Both the position numbers and the translations under genes were made by a program. Under the pieces are notes generated by a model. It was given only the letters and a program-made list of their open reading frames with translations. It was not told the DNA's origin and made no database searches. A stretch of DNA of 64,000 nt from Verrucomicrobiales bacterium. GTDB lineage: Bacteria > Verrucomicrobiota > Verrucomicrobiia > Verrucomicrobiales > DEV007. This document shows positions 17,758 through 26,250 of this stretch, in pieces. Location: contig JARGPH010000016.1 of NCBI GenBank assembly GCA_029213065.1, positions 70,333 through 134,332 on the forward strand. Reading direction: 5' to 3'. Every line of letters begins with the position of its first letter. The stretch's first letter is position 1.

Positions 17758-18795
17758 CTACTTCACCGAAGCACGGCGGAGCTTATCGAGAATCGCTTTT
17801 CCAACGGCTCGATCCGGAACCGGCTCGGCGATGATTTCATCGATCTCCTCGTTCTGGTCGAGCTGGCGAATTGCATGGAATAGTCGAATTCCCGCTTCAG
17901 CGACACGGCCGGAACCGGGGCTGAGAACGCTGACTTCATCCCACTCGTAGGCACCGAGATAGCCGTCTTTGGGCTGCCCGCGATAGCTGAGAAGTGCGTA
18001 GCGTTTCCCTTCCTCGGGGCGGAAGTCCTGCGGGCTGCTGAGGAGACGCAGCGGCTTGTTAGGCGCGTAGTGATTAGCAAGCATTCCGGGCGCTTCCGGT
18101 GCGGAGTCTTCGACATCCACATTCCTCTCCGCGAAGACCACTTTCCCGAATTTCTTGAGGTCATCATTCGTGATCGGTCCGGGCCGCAAAATCTCAATGA
18201 TGGGCTTTTTATCCCCCGGAAGGACACGCACGATCGTCGATTCGAGTCCGCGACCACAGGCTCCTCCGTCGACGACGAGAGGAATGCGCCCTTCGAGCTG
18301 ATCCATCACCGCCGGCGCCGAGGTCGGACTGATGCGTCCGAAAATGTTCGCGCTCGGTGCAGCGATAAAACCGCCGAAACCTTTGATGATACGATGAAAG
18401 ACAGGATGCTCGCACTGACGGACCGCAATCGTCTCGAGGCCTCCGGTGACGATGTCGGGAACAACCGGCTTTTTCGGCAAGACAATCGTGAGTGGCCCGG
18501 GCCAGAAGGTCTCAACGAGCTGCACGACCGTTTTCGAAATCTCTTTGGGAACTTCGGCGATCTGATGAAAGGCGTCCTTGTGACCGACGTGGACAATGAG
18601 AGGATCGAAATGGGGTCGTTCTTTGGCTTCGAAAATCTTTTCAACCGCAGCTGGATTGAGCGCATCTGCGCCAAGTCCGTAGACAGTCTCGGTCGGTAGC
18701 GCGACGACGTCGCCGGCCTGCAGTGCGGCAACAGCCTTGCGCACCGTCTCGCGGGTTGAATCTTCAAAATCGGTAAAAGCCAGTTCAGTTTCCAT
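17758..18795 (-). CDS. L-threonylcarbamoyladenylate synthase (Sua5 type)
   Basis: A 345-residue protein that makes threonylcarbamoyl-AMP for the t6A37 tRNA modification. The YrdC/TsaC domain (about 1-205) has LPTETVYGLG (33-42), KERPHFDPL and AAPSANIFGRISPT; the C-terminal Sua5 domain (about 210-345) has the linker-type APGMLANHYAP. The start is the ATG at 18795; the open frame continues upstream into shikimate kinase on the other strand, without family similarity. Divergent from aroK, with only about 40 bp between the starts. Confidence 0.95.
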   Translation of the reverse strand: METELAFTDFEDSTRETVRKAVAALQAGDVVALPTETVYGLGADALNPAAVEKIFEAKERPHFDPLIVHVGHKDAFHQIAEVPKEISKTVVQLVETFWPGPLTIVLPKKPVVPDIVTGGLETIAVRQCEHPVFHRIIKGFGGFIAAPSANIFGRISPTSAPAVMDQLEGRIPLVVDGGACGRGLESTIVRVLPGDKKPIIEILRPGPITNDDLKKFGKVVFAERNVDVEDSAPEAPGMLANHYAPNKPLRLLSSPQDFRPEEGKRYALLSYRGQPKDGYLGAYEWDEVSVLSPGSGRVAEAGIRLFHAIRQLDQNEEIDEIIAEPVPDRAVGKAILDKLRRASVK

Positions 18796-18835
18796 GTCTG
18801 AGGGATTATTGTTGGGCAAGAGCCGGTATGTGACT

Positions 18836-19387
18836 ATGATGCCACCAGTGGATACGACAGGAACACGCGCTCGCAATCTGATTTTAGTCGGATTTATGGG
18901 AACCGGAAAAACTTCGGTGGGCATGCGCGTGGCCAAAAGTCTCGGTTTTACCTTCGTCGACACCGATTCCCGCATCGTCAAAAAGGCTGGAAAGCCCATT
19001 CCACGGATCTTTGAGGAGGATGGTGAAGCGGTTTTCCGGAAAATGGAGACGGAAATACTCCGCGAATGCCTCAAAAAGGATAATCAGGTCATTTCCACCG
19101 GAGGCGGGATCGTCACCAACGAAGTGAATCGTAAACTGCTCAAGGAGGCCGGTTACACGATCTGGCTGCAGGCGGGTCCCGACACGATTTTTGACCGGGT
19201 TTCGCGCAATAAAAACCGTCCCCTCCTCCAGACAGAGGATCCCAAAGCGACGATCCTGAAGATGCTGGCGGAACGGAATCAGTCCTACTGCGACTCGATG
19301 GATCTCGCGATCAAGACAGACGAGCTCACCCTTGAGGAAACGTGCTTCGGTGTCACCGAGTCCGCGAGAATCGCGCTCTGCATCTAG
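18836..19387 (+). CDS. aroK: Shikimate kinase
   Basis: A 183-residue kinase that phosphorylates shikimate in aromatic amino acid synthesis. Walker A is GFMGTGKTS (19-27), the shikimate/Mg site DTD is at 42-44, FRKMETE follows, and the second binding loop is STGGG (87-91). RNKNRPLLQ supplies the lid arginines. ATG codons at 18836 and 18839 are both possible; the frame runs further up but overlaps the divergent Sua5 gene without similarity. No other aro gene is adjacent. Confidence 0.95.
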   Translation: MMPPVDTTGTRARNLILVGFMGTGKTSVGMRVAKSLGFTFVDTDSRIVKKAGKPIPRIFEEDGEAVFRKMETEILRECLKKDNQVISTGGGIVTNEVNRKLLKEAGYTIWLQAGPDTIFDRVSRNKNRPLLQTEDPKATILKMLAERNQSYCDSMDLAIKTDELTLEETCFGVTESARIALCI

Positions 19388-19424
19388 GCGCTGAAGCGGC
19401 ACCCGATTCGACCTCGCCCCGGCA

Positions 19425-19467
19425 CAAAAAAAGCGACGGATCAATCATCTCGATCAACCCGCCGCTT
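19425..19467 (-). terminator. Intrinsic terminator of the Gfo/Idh gene
   Basis: A 16-bp stem (arms 19431-19446 and 19452-19467, 5-nt loop) followed on the minus strand by a run of Ts (19430-19425). Four base pairs are G-U and are possible only in the minus-strand RNA; the plus-strand RNA would have A-C mismatches there. This fixes the direction: it ends transcription of the gene at 19496-20998. Confidence 0.85.
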
Positions 19468-19495
19468 CGTAATTTATTCCGGTAACATGCTCGCC

Positions 19496-20998
19496 CTAGA
19501 GGACTTCCGGGACAACGAATGGCTCGCGGTATTCGCGGCGCGCAAGCAGGTTCGCCGCCTCGTCGAGATCGCCGTTCCCTTCCGCCCACTCCGTCTCGGG
19601 ATTGAACTTCAGCATCGGACCGGTGAGGAGTCCGTCTTTCTTGAGGTCGACTTCATTCTTCTCGAGGTGATCGGCCATTGAGCCGAACCGCTCGGTGAGA
19701 GTCGCGTCTCCCTTGATCCGCTCCATCGCTTCGCCGCGGTCGAGGGCGTCGCCGAGGCGGTGGGAAATCAGTCCGGTGTGGCAGAGAGCGCTCGAAATGT
19801 GGGTTTCTTCGCAATCCGCATACTGCTCCTCGACCTTCCGGCTCTTCACGGCACTGATGAAGTTGGTGAAAATATCTTCGGTCTCGAACGCTTTAGGGAC
19901 TTCGAGATCGTTACCCTTGTTGTCCTTCATCTTCACTGACCCACCGGCGTTGGTGTAGACAAGCCCCTCTTCACAGACGACGACCACTGAAATACCGCTC
20001 TCACCGGGAAATTCATCCGGGGAGTTCATGTTTTTGCCCCAGTTTTCCTCCTGATACTTCTTCGCGCTTGGGAGACCACGCGTTTCGAAAATCAAAGGAG
20101 CGTTGTCGTAATCGTGGTAAACAATCTGAGTGTTGGGGGTTTCGCCATCGTCATCGTAACCGAGACGACCACCGATGCTCATGGTGCGCGGTGCGATTTT
20201 GTCCTCACCGAGGTACCATCTCGCGACGTCCATCTGGTGAATCCCCTGGTTGCCCATGTCACCGTTTCCGTAGTCGTAGAACCAGTGCCAGTCGTAGTGA
20301 AAACGCTTACGTCCCAGCGGAGACTCCTGCGCGGCAGGCCCGCACCAGAGGTTGTAATCAACGCCGTCCGGAATCGCTCCCCCGCCGCCTTTTCCAATCG
20401 AGGTCCGCGGCTTGTAGCACATCCCTTTGACGTATTTGATCTTTCCGAGATTGCCGTCCTGAACAAATTTCACCGCTGCCTGAATCGAGCCCATTGCACG
20501 ACTCTGGGTTCCGCCCTGACAAATCTTCTGATGCTTCCTCGCGAGCTTCACGAGCTGACGGCCTTCCCAGACATTGTGGGAGATCGGCTTCTCGACATAG
20601 GCATCTTTGCCCGCCTGAATTGCCCAGAATCCGGCGAGAGTGTGCCAGTGGTTCGGCGTCGCGGTGGACATCGCGTCGATATCACCGTCATCGTACATTT
20701 TTCTCATGTCGGAAAAGCCCTGAACCGAGATTTCCTGCACGTCGGCCATCTTGTTGACCCGCGCATCGAGCACGGTCGGATCGGTATCACAGAGTGCCAC
20801 GACACGAACGCCCTTCATTTTCGCGTAGGCATCCATGTGAGACTTTCCACGGCCGTTCACCCCGATGATCCCCATGCGGATATCCTCATTGGCTCCGAGC
20901 ACTTTTGAATTGGGCCAGGCAAGAGCGAGCCCGAAACCGGCTCCATACTTGAGGACTTTACGACGATCGACGTTGGTATCTTGGTGAGGCTTTTTCAT
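19496..20998 (-). CDS. Tat-exported Gfo/Idh/MocA family oxidoreductase
   Basis: A 500-residue NAD(P)-dependent oxidoreductase. The start at 20998 (MKKPHQDTN) gives a twin-arginine signal: DRRKVLKYGAG (Arg12, Arg13) followed by a hydrophobic stretch and SKVLGAN. The Rossmann nucleotide site is GIIGVNGRGK (about 43-52), and the catalytic EKP motif is at 136-138 (VEKPISHNVWEG). The enlarged C-terminal domain (up to GLLTGPMLKFNPETEWAEG) is typical of the large Verrucomicrobiota/Planctomycetota paralogues, which act on sugars outside the cytoplasm. The substrate is not known. It has its own terminator. Confidence 0.93.
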   Translation of the reverse strand: MKKPHQDTNVDRRKVLKYGAGFGLALAWPNSKVLGANEDIRMGIIGVNGRGKSHMDAYAKMKGVRVVALCDTDPTVLDARVNKMADVQEISVQGFSDMRKMYDDGDIDAMSTATPNHWHTLAGFWAIQAGKDAYVEKPISHNVWEGRQLVKLARKHQKICQGGTQSRAMGSIQAAVKFVQDGNLGKIKYVKGMCYKPRTSIGKGGGGAIPDGVDYNLWCGPAAQESPLGRKRFHYDWHWFYDYGNGDMGNQGIHQMDVARWYLGEDKIAPRTMSIGGRLGYDDDGETPNTQIVYHDYDNAPLIFETRGLPSAKKYQEENWGKNMNSPDEFPGESGISVVVVCEEGLVYTNAGGSVKMKDNKGNDLEVPKAFETEDIFTNFISAVKSRKVEEQYADCEETHISSALCHTGLISHRLGDALDRGEAMERIKGDATLTERFGSMADHLEKNEVDLKKDGLLTGPMLKFNPETEWAEGNGDLDEAANLLARREYREPFVVPEVL

Positions 20999-21083
20999 AT
21001 TCGTATGAATCAAAGCGTAGGCAAATTCGCGATCGGCGGCAATGCACAATTGCTACCGCAGATGCGGCGATTCCATGGGACAA

Positions 21084-21128
21084 CAAAAAAGCCGTTCCCG
21101 ACAAGAATCGGGAGCGGCTTTAAAAAAA
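21084..21128 (-). terminator. Bidirectional-type intrinsic terminator of the BI-1 gene
   Basis: The stem AAGCCG-TCCCGA / TCGGGA-CGGCTT (about 21088-21121), with A-tracts on the left and on the right, gives T-runs on both strands. The nearest gene end is the stop at 21147 of the minus-strand BI-1 gene. Confidence 0.8.
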
Positions 21129-21146
21129 ATCAGATCTCCTCTGCGA

Positions 21147-21845
21147 TCAATCGCGATTCATGAAGAGCTGGAGAATATACCAGAAAAGAAGCGCGACGCT
21201 GGAGAACAGCGAAAGCGAAGCCGCAACGTGCTGATCGGGGCGGTAGTGATGAATCACGTTCGAAGTGTTGTAAAGAATCGCGACCGCGGCAAAGAGAGCC
21301 ATCGCACCGGCGAAGATGTTACCGAGATTAAACCCGAAGAGAATCGACACGATGATGATTCCCAGGGCGACGAATCCACCGACCATGAGGAACCCGCGGA
21401 GGAAGGAAAAATCTTTCCCCGTCGCAAAGGCGGCAAAAGTCAGCCCGCCGAAAACAAACAAGGTCGTGTATCCCGCCTTCGCAATGACATCACCGCCCGC
21501 ATACATCGCAGCCATAAACAGCAACGGCAGAAAGATGATCGCCTCGGCAACAATGAAGAGGAGCAAACCGCCATACTGAACGCTGCGCGAAGCTCCGGAA
21601 GAGGCAAGACGGCTCGCGAGATTCCCCACGAGCATGAACGCTCCGAGAACGACAAGCCACATGAACCCGCCCGTCATTTTCTGGGCAAAGGCGAAGGCCC
21701 ACTCCTGCTGGAGTAAAAACCACTCGAGCCCGATGAATGCCGCGATCGCCCCACCGAGGTGAAGGTAGGTATTTCGAATAAAGGCGGAACGCTCGGCCGG
21801 AGCGGCCTGCGAAACAGTATAGGGATTTGCGTAACCGGTGCTCAT
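21147..21845 (-). CDS. Bax inhibitor-1 / YccA family membrane protein
   Basis: A 232-residue protein with about seven transmembrane helices and the BI-1 pattern: an N-terminal FIRNTYLHLGGAIAAFIGLEW, the middle GLLLFIVAEAIIFLPLLF, and a C-terminal loop with ILYNTSNVIHHY and SLFSSVALLFWYILQLF. Bacterial members act as Ca2+ leak channels or interact with membrane proteases; which applies here cannot be told. It has its own terminator, and the next gene upstream is the rRNA methyltransferase-like gene on the same strand, 47 bp away. Confidence 0.9.
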   Translation of the reverse strand: MSTGYANPYTVSQAAPAERSAFIRNTYLHLGGAIAAFIGLEWFLLQQEWAFAFAQKMTGGFMWLVVLGAFMLVGNLASRLASSGASRSVQYGGLLLFIVAEAIIFLPLLFMAAMYAGGDVIAKAGYTTLFVFGGLTFAAFATGKDFSFLRGFLMVGGFVALGIIIVSILFGFNLGNIFAGAMALFAAVAILYNTSNVIHHYRPDQHVAASLSLFSSVALLFWYILQLFMNRD

Positions 21846-21892
21846 AGGTAGTAAATGAATGTGATCTGAAAATCAGCTGAAGCGCAAGCTTT

Positions 21893-22489
21893 TCAGGAAA
21901 AATCGCGCTGCCTGACAGACTCGAAAAGACAGACAGCGGCGGCATTGGAAACGTTCAAACATTCCACCTTTCCGGCCATCGGAATTCGAATGAGCTGATC
22001 GCAGCCCTCGCGGGTGAGGCGACGCATCCCCTCGCCCTCGGCACCGAGGACAATCGCGAGCGGCGGCGTCATTTCGCACTCGTAGAGATCGCAATCAGCG
22101 CCATCGGCAGTTCCAACGACGCGGACGCCGAAGTCTTCGCGAATCGTCGTGAGAAAACGGGACATGTTCCCAACCGTCACAACCGGGACACTGGCGCAAC
22201 CGCCACAGGCAATACGGACGACCGTTTCGGTAACCGGTGCCGACTTGTGCCGCGGCACGACAACGGCGGTAACCCCTGCGCCCTCAGCCGAGCGAATACA
22301 GGCACCGAGATTGTGAGGGTCCTGAACCCCGTCGAGAACGAGGAGCATAATCTCCCGGTCTTCGCGAACGAGGTCGTAGAGATTGTCTTCAGTAAGACGC
22401 TTCACGCCCTGTGTGACGGAAGAATGCGTGTTTTCACGGGCTTCCCGCGGACGGTTCCCCGGGGTTTTGGTTCGTTTGCCTCTCGCCAT
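21893..22489 (-). CDS. RlmB-like SpoU/TrmH rRNA methyltransferase, short N-terminus
   Basis: A 198-residue SPOUT enzyme. All three SpoU motifs are present: LDGVQDPHNLGACIRSAE (motif 1, residues 52-69), VLGAEGEGMRRLTREGCD (motif 2) and IPMAGKVECLNVSNAAAVCLFE (motif 3). This is close to RlmB, which methylates G2251 of 23S rRNA, but the protein is shorter than E. coli RlmB (243 residues): the L30e-like substrate-binding domain before motif 1 is reduced to about 49 mostly charged residues. The target may therefore differ, or recognition may use the basic tail. Confidence 0.85.
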   Translation of the reverse strand: MARGKRTKTPGNRPREARENTHSSVTQGVKRLTEDNLYDLVREDREIMLLVLDGVQDPHNLGACIRSAEGAGVTAVVVPRHKSAPVTETVVRIACGGCASVPVVTVGNMSRFLTTIREDFGVRVVGTADGADCDLYECEMTPPLAIVLGAEGEGMRRLTREGCDQLIRIPMAGKVECLNVSNAAAVCLFESVRQRDFS

Positions 22490-22514
22490 TTCGTATTAGA
22501 AAATTGGTCGTAAA

Positions 22515-23432
22515 TTACGCAAAAATCTCAGGCTGCCCGAGTCGCGCATGAATCTCATTGGCAGTGTCCCCGCTGATTTTCAATCCGTTGGCGAGCTTTC
22601 CGAAATACTCGGCCTCTTTCTGCGTGTCCAGTTTGATCGCCATGAGCGAAAAGGCATAAACCTGCTCAGCCATATCCGCGGGCACGCTGCGGACGAAACC
22701 GTCAATATCGAGTGGGGACGCAAGATGCTCGCGAAGGTATTCGACTTCTTGCTCATCGAGGTCGCCGAGACGACCGAGAATCGCATCGCGCTCCGCCTCA
22801 TCGATTTTTCCGTCGGACTTTGCGGCATTGCACATCGCCTCGATCAAGGTTTCCGCTTCATCCTGAGCTTCCTGAGGTGGCGCAGCTGCCTTGCCTTTTC
22901 CAAGGAGCATTCCGAGCAATTCACCGCCGCCGGCATTCTGACCCGCACTGGCTACGAGACCCGAAAGCATATCAGCACCACTGCCGCCCCCTGCGCCGCC
23001 ACCGAGGAGCGATCCGAGAAGATCAGCCGCTCCACCTGAGGATTGTTGCTGCTGACCACCTCCGAGCAAACCGCCAAGCAAGCCACCGAGGCCGCTCTGT
23101 TTCTGAGGCGCTCCGCCTCCGAGAAGACTGCCGAGACCACCTAGGTTTCCGCTACCGGCTCCGCCACCGAGCAACTCGCCTAACATTCCAATACCGCCAC
23201 CGCTCTGGTTGCCGCCCTGTGAACGAGCTGCCGCCGCTAGAAGACCGCCAAGAGCGCCCAAACCACCGCCGCCGGAACGCGACCGACCACCGAGCAAAGT
23301 CCCGAGAATATCGCCGGCCCCGCCGGAATTGCTCTGCCCGCCTCCGAGCAGACTGCCGAGAATACTGCCTCCGACATCTGAGCCCATGGCATTGTTACTG
23401 AGAAGGCTTCCTAAAATTTTGACTGCGTCCAT
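22515..23432 (-). CDS. TerB-like (DUF533/YebE) protein with LGSLLGGG repeats
   Basis: A 305-residue protein. Residues 1 to about 180 are low complexity with some ten copies of a LG-x-LLGGG motif separated by Ser/Gly/Gln linkers. The C-terminal domain (about 190-305) matches the TerB-like DUF533 family: ETLIEAMCNAAKSDGKIDEAERDAIL and a helical remainder with YGFSLMAI-like YAFSLMAIKLDTQKEAEY. The YebE-type proteins are stress-linked and membrane-associated; the job is not known. It ends 25 bp before the start of the rRNA methyltransferase gene, so the two may be co-transcribed. Confidence 0.85.
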   Translation of the reverse strand: MDAVKILGSLLSNNAMGSDVGGSILGSLLGGGQSNSGGAGDILGTLLGGRSRSGGGGLGALGGLLAAAARSQGGNQSGGGIGMLGELLGGGAGSGNLGGLGSLLGGGAPQKQSGLGGLLGGLLGGGQQQQSSGGAADLLGSLLGGGAGGGSGADMLSGLVASAGQNAGGGELLGMLLGKGKAAAPPQEAQDEAETLIEAMCNAAKSDGKIDEAERDAILGRLGDLDEQEVEYLREHLASPLDIDGFVRSVPADMAEQVYAFSLMAIKLDTQKEAEYFGKLANGLKISGDTANEIHARLGQPEIFA

Positions 23433-23608
23433 TTACTAAAAGAGGGGTAATTGAAACGATTTCCCGGTCGAAGGAAAATCGGATGTCGGATCATAGGCTG
23501 GTATCGAATTTCCGGCGAGTATTTTTTAAAACGATCCTGTCTCACAATGGCGATATCACGGGTCCTCCCGCATTGACCCTCGACGGCGGATTCGTAAAGC
23601 TATCTTCC

Positions 23609-24766
23609 ATGTCGAACGAAGCGTCCACCATGCCCCCGGCCACGGCAGAGCCGTCCCGACGTCTTCTCTCGCTCGACGTCTACCGGGGCATGGTCATGCT
23701 CCTGCTCGCCTCAAACGGACTTGGGGTCGCGAGGGCGGCACAAAAATTTGAGGGACCTTTCGCAGGGTGGCTCGTCTTTCAGGGAAGCCATCCTGAATGG
23801 ATCAGTCAATTCAACTTCATCGGCCTCTCCCTCTGGGATCTGATTCAGCCTGCCTTCATGTTCATCGTCGGGGTCTCGATGCCGTTCTCCTACGAAAAGC
23901 GGGCCTCACTCGGTGAGAGCTACGGCAAGCGAATGCGCCACGCCTGGACCCGGGCGATCCTCCTCACCCTGCTGGGTGTTTTTCTGCAGTCCCTGCGAAA
24001 ACCCGAAACCTACTGGATCTTCACCAACGTCCTCAGCCAGATCGGTTTGGGGTATGGCATTCTCTTTTTCTTTGTCGGAAGATCCCTTCGAACTCAGTTC
24101 ACGGGTGGGCTCGCCATTTTGATCGGCTACTACCTCCTCATGGTCTTACTGCCGCGTGATCTCCCTGCCTACGCCGCCCATTTCGCGAACGGAACCTCAA
24201 TGCCGCAGCAATTTGATCTCTGGTTTCTCAACCTTTTCCCCCGGGCAAAACCGTTCGAGGGCCACGTCTACGCAACCCTGAACTTCGTGCCGTCCATCGT
24301 GACGATGCTGATGGGACTGATGAGCGGACAGGTTCTCAAAAACAAATCGATCTCCGAAGCGACGAAACTGAAGCAGCTCTGCGTCGCTGCCACGGCATGT
24401 CTTCTCATCGGTGCCGTTCTGGGACTCACGGTCTGTCCCGTGATCAAGAAACTCTGGACGCCATCGTGGGTGCTCTTCAGCGGCGGCTGGGTCATCGGGC
24501 TGCTCGCTCTCAGCTACTGGGTCATCGACGTCAAGAAATGGAACGGCTGGGTATTTCCTTTCGTCGTGGTCGGGCTCAATCCCCTCGCGATGTATCTACT
24601 CGGCATGATGGGGAAAGGCGGCGTCACCGCGGCCCTGAAACGCCACCTCCCCGACGTCTGGTTCACGGGAACTCACGGACCGGTCGTCCTCGCCTCACTC
24701 ACAGCTCTCTTCTTCTGGCTCATTCTTCTCTGGATGTATCGCAGAAAAATCTTCCTCCGACTCTAA
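23609..24766 (+). CDS. HGSNAT/NagX-like polytopic acetyltransferase-type membrane protein
   Basis: A 385-residue protein with about ten transmembrane helices. After a short cytoplasmic tail it reads RRLLSLDVYRGMVMLLL (18-34), the signature of the family that includes human heparan-alpha-glucosaminide N-acetyltransferase and bacterial DUF5009/DUF1624 (NagX/YeiB-like) proteins. Start: ATG at 23609; the frame continues 42 codons upstream without hydrophobic or family-like sequence. No ribosome site is visible. The stop is 6 bp before the sulfatase ATG, so the two genes are almost certainly one transcript. Enzyme activity is inferred from the family and is not shown for most bacterial members. 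Confidence 0.82.
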   Translation: MSNEASTMPPATAEPSRRLLSLDVYRGMVMLLLASNGLGVARAAQKFEGPFAGWLVFQGSHPEWISQFNFIGLSLWDLIQPAFMFIVGVSMPFSYEKRASLGESYGKRMRHAWTRAILLTLLGVFLQSLRKPETYWIFTNVLSQIGLGYGILFFFVGRSLRTQFTGGLAILIGYYLLMVLLPRDLPAYAAHFANGTSMPQQFDLWFLNLFPRAKPFEGHVYATLNFVPSIVTMLMGLMSGQVLKNKSISEATKLKQLCVAATACLLIGAVLGLTVCPVIKKLWTPSWVLFSGGWVIGLLALSYWVIDVKKWNGWVFPFVVVGLNPLAMYLLGMMGKGGVTAALKRHLPDVWFTGTHGPVVLASLTALFFWLILLWMYRRKIFLRL

Positions 24767-24772
24767 GGCCCC

Positions 24773-26161
24773 ATGAAAAATTCAATTCTCCTGCAGCTGG
24801 CCTGCGCCCTGCTTTTTCTGACTTCCGGAATCTCCGGCCAGAAAAACGTCCTCCTCCTCATTTCCGACAACCAGACCTGGCACGATGTCGGCTGCTACGG
24901 AAACAAGACCGTAAAGACACCTAACATTGATAAACTCGCCTCTGAAGGGGTGCGTTTCGAAGAGGCCTTTGCGACCACCGCCTCATGCGGCCCGAGCCGT
25001 GCGGTCATGTATACCGGTCTGCTCACTCATCGAAACGGCCAGTATGCGCACCCGCATCGCGAGCACAATCAGCAACTCAGAGATGACGTCACCTCCGTCT
25101 TCGCGATGCTGAAAGACGATGGCTATCGGACCGGGTTAATCGGCAAGGATCACATCAAGCCCAAAGAAAAATACCCGATCGACCACAAACCCCGGATCTC
25201 CCCCCGTGACGTTTCTAAAATGGCCCGGTCGGCAGGAGAATTCATCTCAGGATCGGAAGATCCATTTTTCCTTGTCATGGCCTATACCGATCCTCATCCG
25301 ATCAGTATCGAAGGGGTCGCATGGGGCGTTGAGAAAACGAAAGCCTACACGCCGATCGAATACGATACTGCGACCCTGAGGGTGCCTCCGTTCCTCCCCG
25401 ACACCGAGCACGTTCGCGAGGGCATCGCCGGCTACTACCAGCAGATCAGCCACATGGACCACGGGGTCGGTCTCGTCCTCGAGGAACTGGAGAACAGCGG
25501 GCACAAGGACGACACCCTCGTCATTTTCATCTCCGACCACGGCACCTCCGAACCCGGAGCGATGGGAACACACTACGAACCGGGGGTTCGCGTTCCCTTT
25601 ATCGTTCGCAAACCGGGATTGGAGAATCCCGCGTCCCCTAACCAAGCCCTTGTCGCCTTCACCGACATCACCCCGACGATCCTCGACTGGACTGGGGTCA
25701 CCTTTGACAAATACGCACTGCACGGACGGAGCATTCTCCCCGTCCTCGATCAAACTGCCCCCGAAGGGTGGGATGCCGCCTTACTCAGCCACGTCGCCCA
25801 CGATTTCTTTGCCTACTATCCGATGCGGACGCTTAGGGAGCGGCGCTACAAATTAATCTGGAACATCACCCCGGGCACCGAATACCCGCTTCCAATCGAC
25901 ACCGTGCAGCGACGCACCTGGGTCGAGATGCGCGAGCGGGGCGATATCAAAATCGGAGAACGCCCCGTTGAGAGTTTCCTCCATCGCCCCCGCCTCGAAC
26001 TCTACGATTTGAAAGAGGATCCCTGGGAAACCAACAACCTCGCCGAAAATGCAGATCAGGAGGAAAGGGTTTCACGAATGGTCGGAGACCTTGTGAAACG
26101 CCTCACCGACCAGGAAGACCCCTGGCTCCGGAAATATCATCCACAGGGAAAGGAACAATAA
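24773..26161 (+). CDS. Secreted sulfatase, heparan N-sulfatase (SGSH)-like
   Basis: A 462-residue protein with a signal peptide (hydrophobic to about residue 21). LLLISDNQTWHDVGCYGN gives the metal Asp/Asn; the activation motif is CGPSRAVMYTG at 72-82, so Cys72 is the predicted formylglycine. The HPHREHNQQL and GLIGKDHIKPKEKYP regions, and ISDHGTSEPGAMGTHYEPG, match the N-sulphoglucosamine sulphohydrolase group rather than typical arylsulfatases. This group removes N- or O-sulfate from amino sugars such as heparan. It lies 6 bp after an HGSNAT-like gene. A minus-strand terminator follows 3' at 26183. Confidence 0.9.
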   Translation: MKNSILLQLACALLFLTSGISGQKNVLLLISDNQTWHDVGCYGNKTVKTPNIDKLASEGVRFEEAFATTASCGPSRAVMYTGLLTHRNGQYAHPHREHNQQLRDDVTSVFAMLKDDGYRTGLIGKDHIKPKEKYPIDHKPRISPRDVSKMARSAGEFISGSEDPFFLVMAYTDPHPISIEGVAWGVEKTKAYTPIEYDTATLRVPPFLPDTEHVREGIAGYYQQISHMDHGVGLVLEELENSGHKDDTLVIFISDHGTSEPGAMGTHYEPGVRVPFIVRKPGLENPASPNQALVAFTDITPTILDWTGVTFDKYALHGRSILPVLDQTAPEGWDAALLSHVAHDFFAYYPMRTLRERRYKLIWNITPGTEYPLPIDTVQRRTWVEMRERGDIKIGERPVESFLHRPRLELYDLKEDPWETNNLAENADQEERVSRMVGDLVKRLTDQEDPWLRKYHPQGKEQ

Positions 26162-26182
26162 TCGTCTCGACCTGACAAAAAC

Positions 26183-26213
26183 AAAAAAACGGACCCGCTA
26201 GTGCGGGCCCGTT
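26183..26213 (-). terminator. Intrinsic terminator of the OmpA-like gene
   Basis: Stem ACGGACCCGC / GCGGGCCCGT with loop TAGT (26189-26213; one mismatch, a G-U in RNA), preceded on the plus strand by AAAAAAA, i.e. a T-run on the minus strand. It fits the end of the gene at 26251; the plus-strand sulfatase ends at 26161 and may share it. Confidence 0.8.
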
Positions 26214-26250
26214 CCGGCTCCGGGGAGGAGGAACCGTAAATAATTTTCAA

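Noticed and set aside
18070..18699. A plus-strand frame of 209 codons within the Sua5 gene
   Set aside because: Antisense to a strong Sua5 match; no own motif.
20114..20908. A plus-strand frame of 264 codons within the Gfo/Idh gene
   Set aside because: Antisense to a strong family match and no ribosome site.
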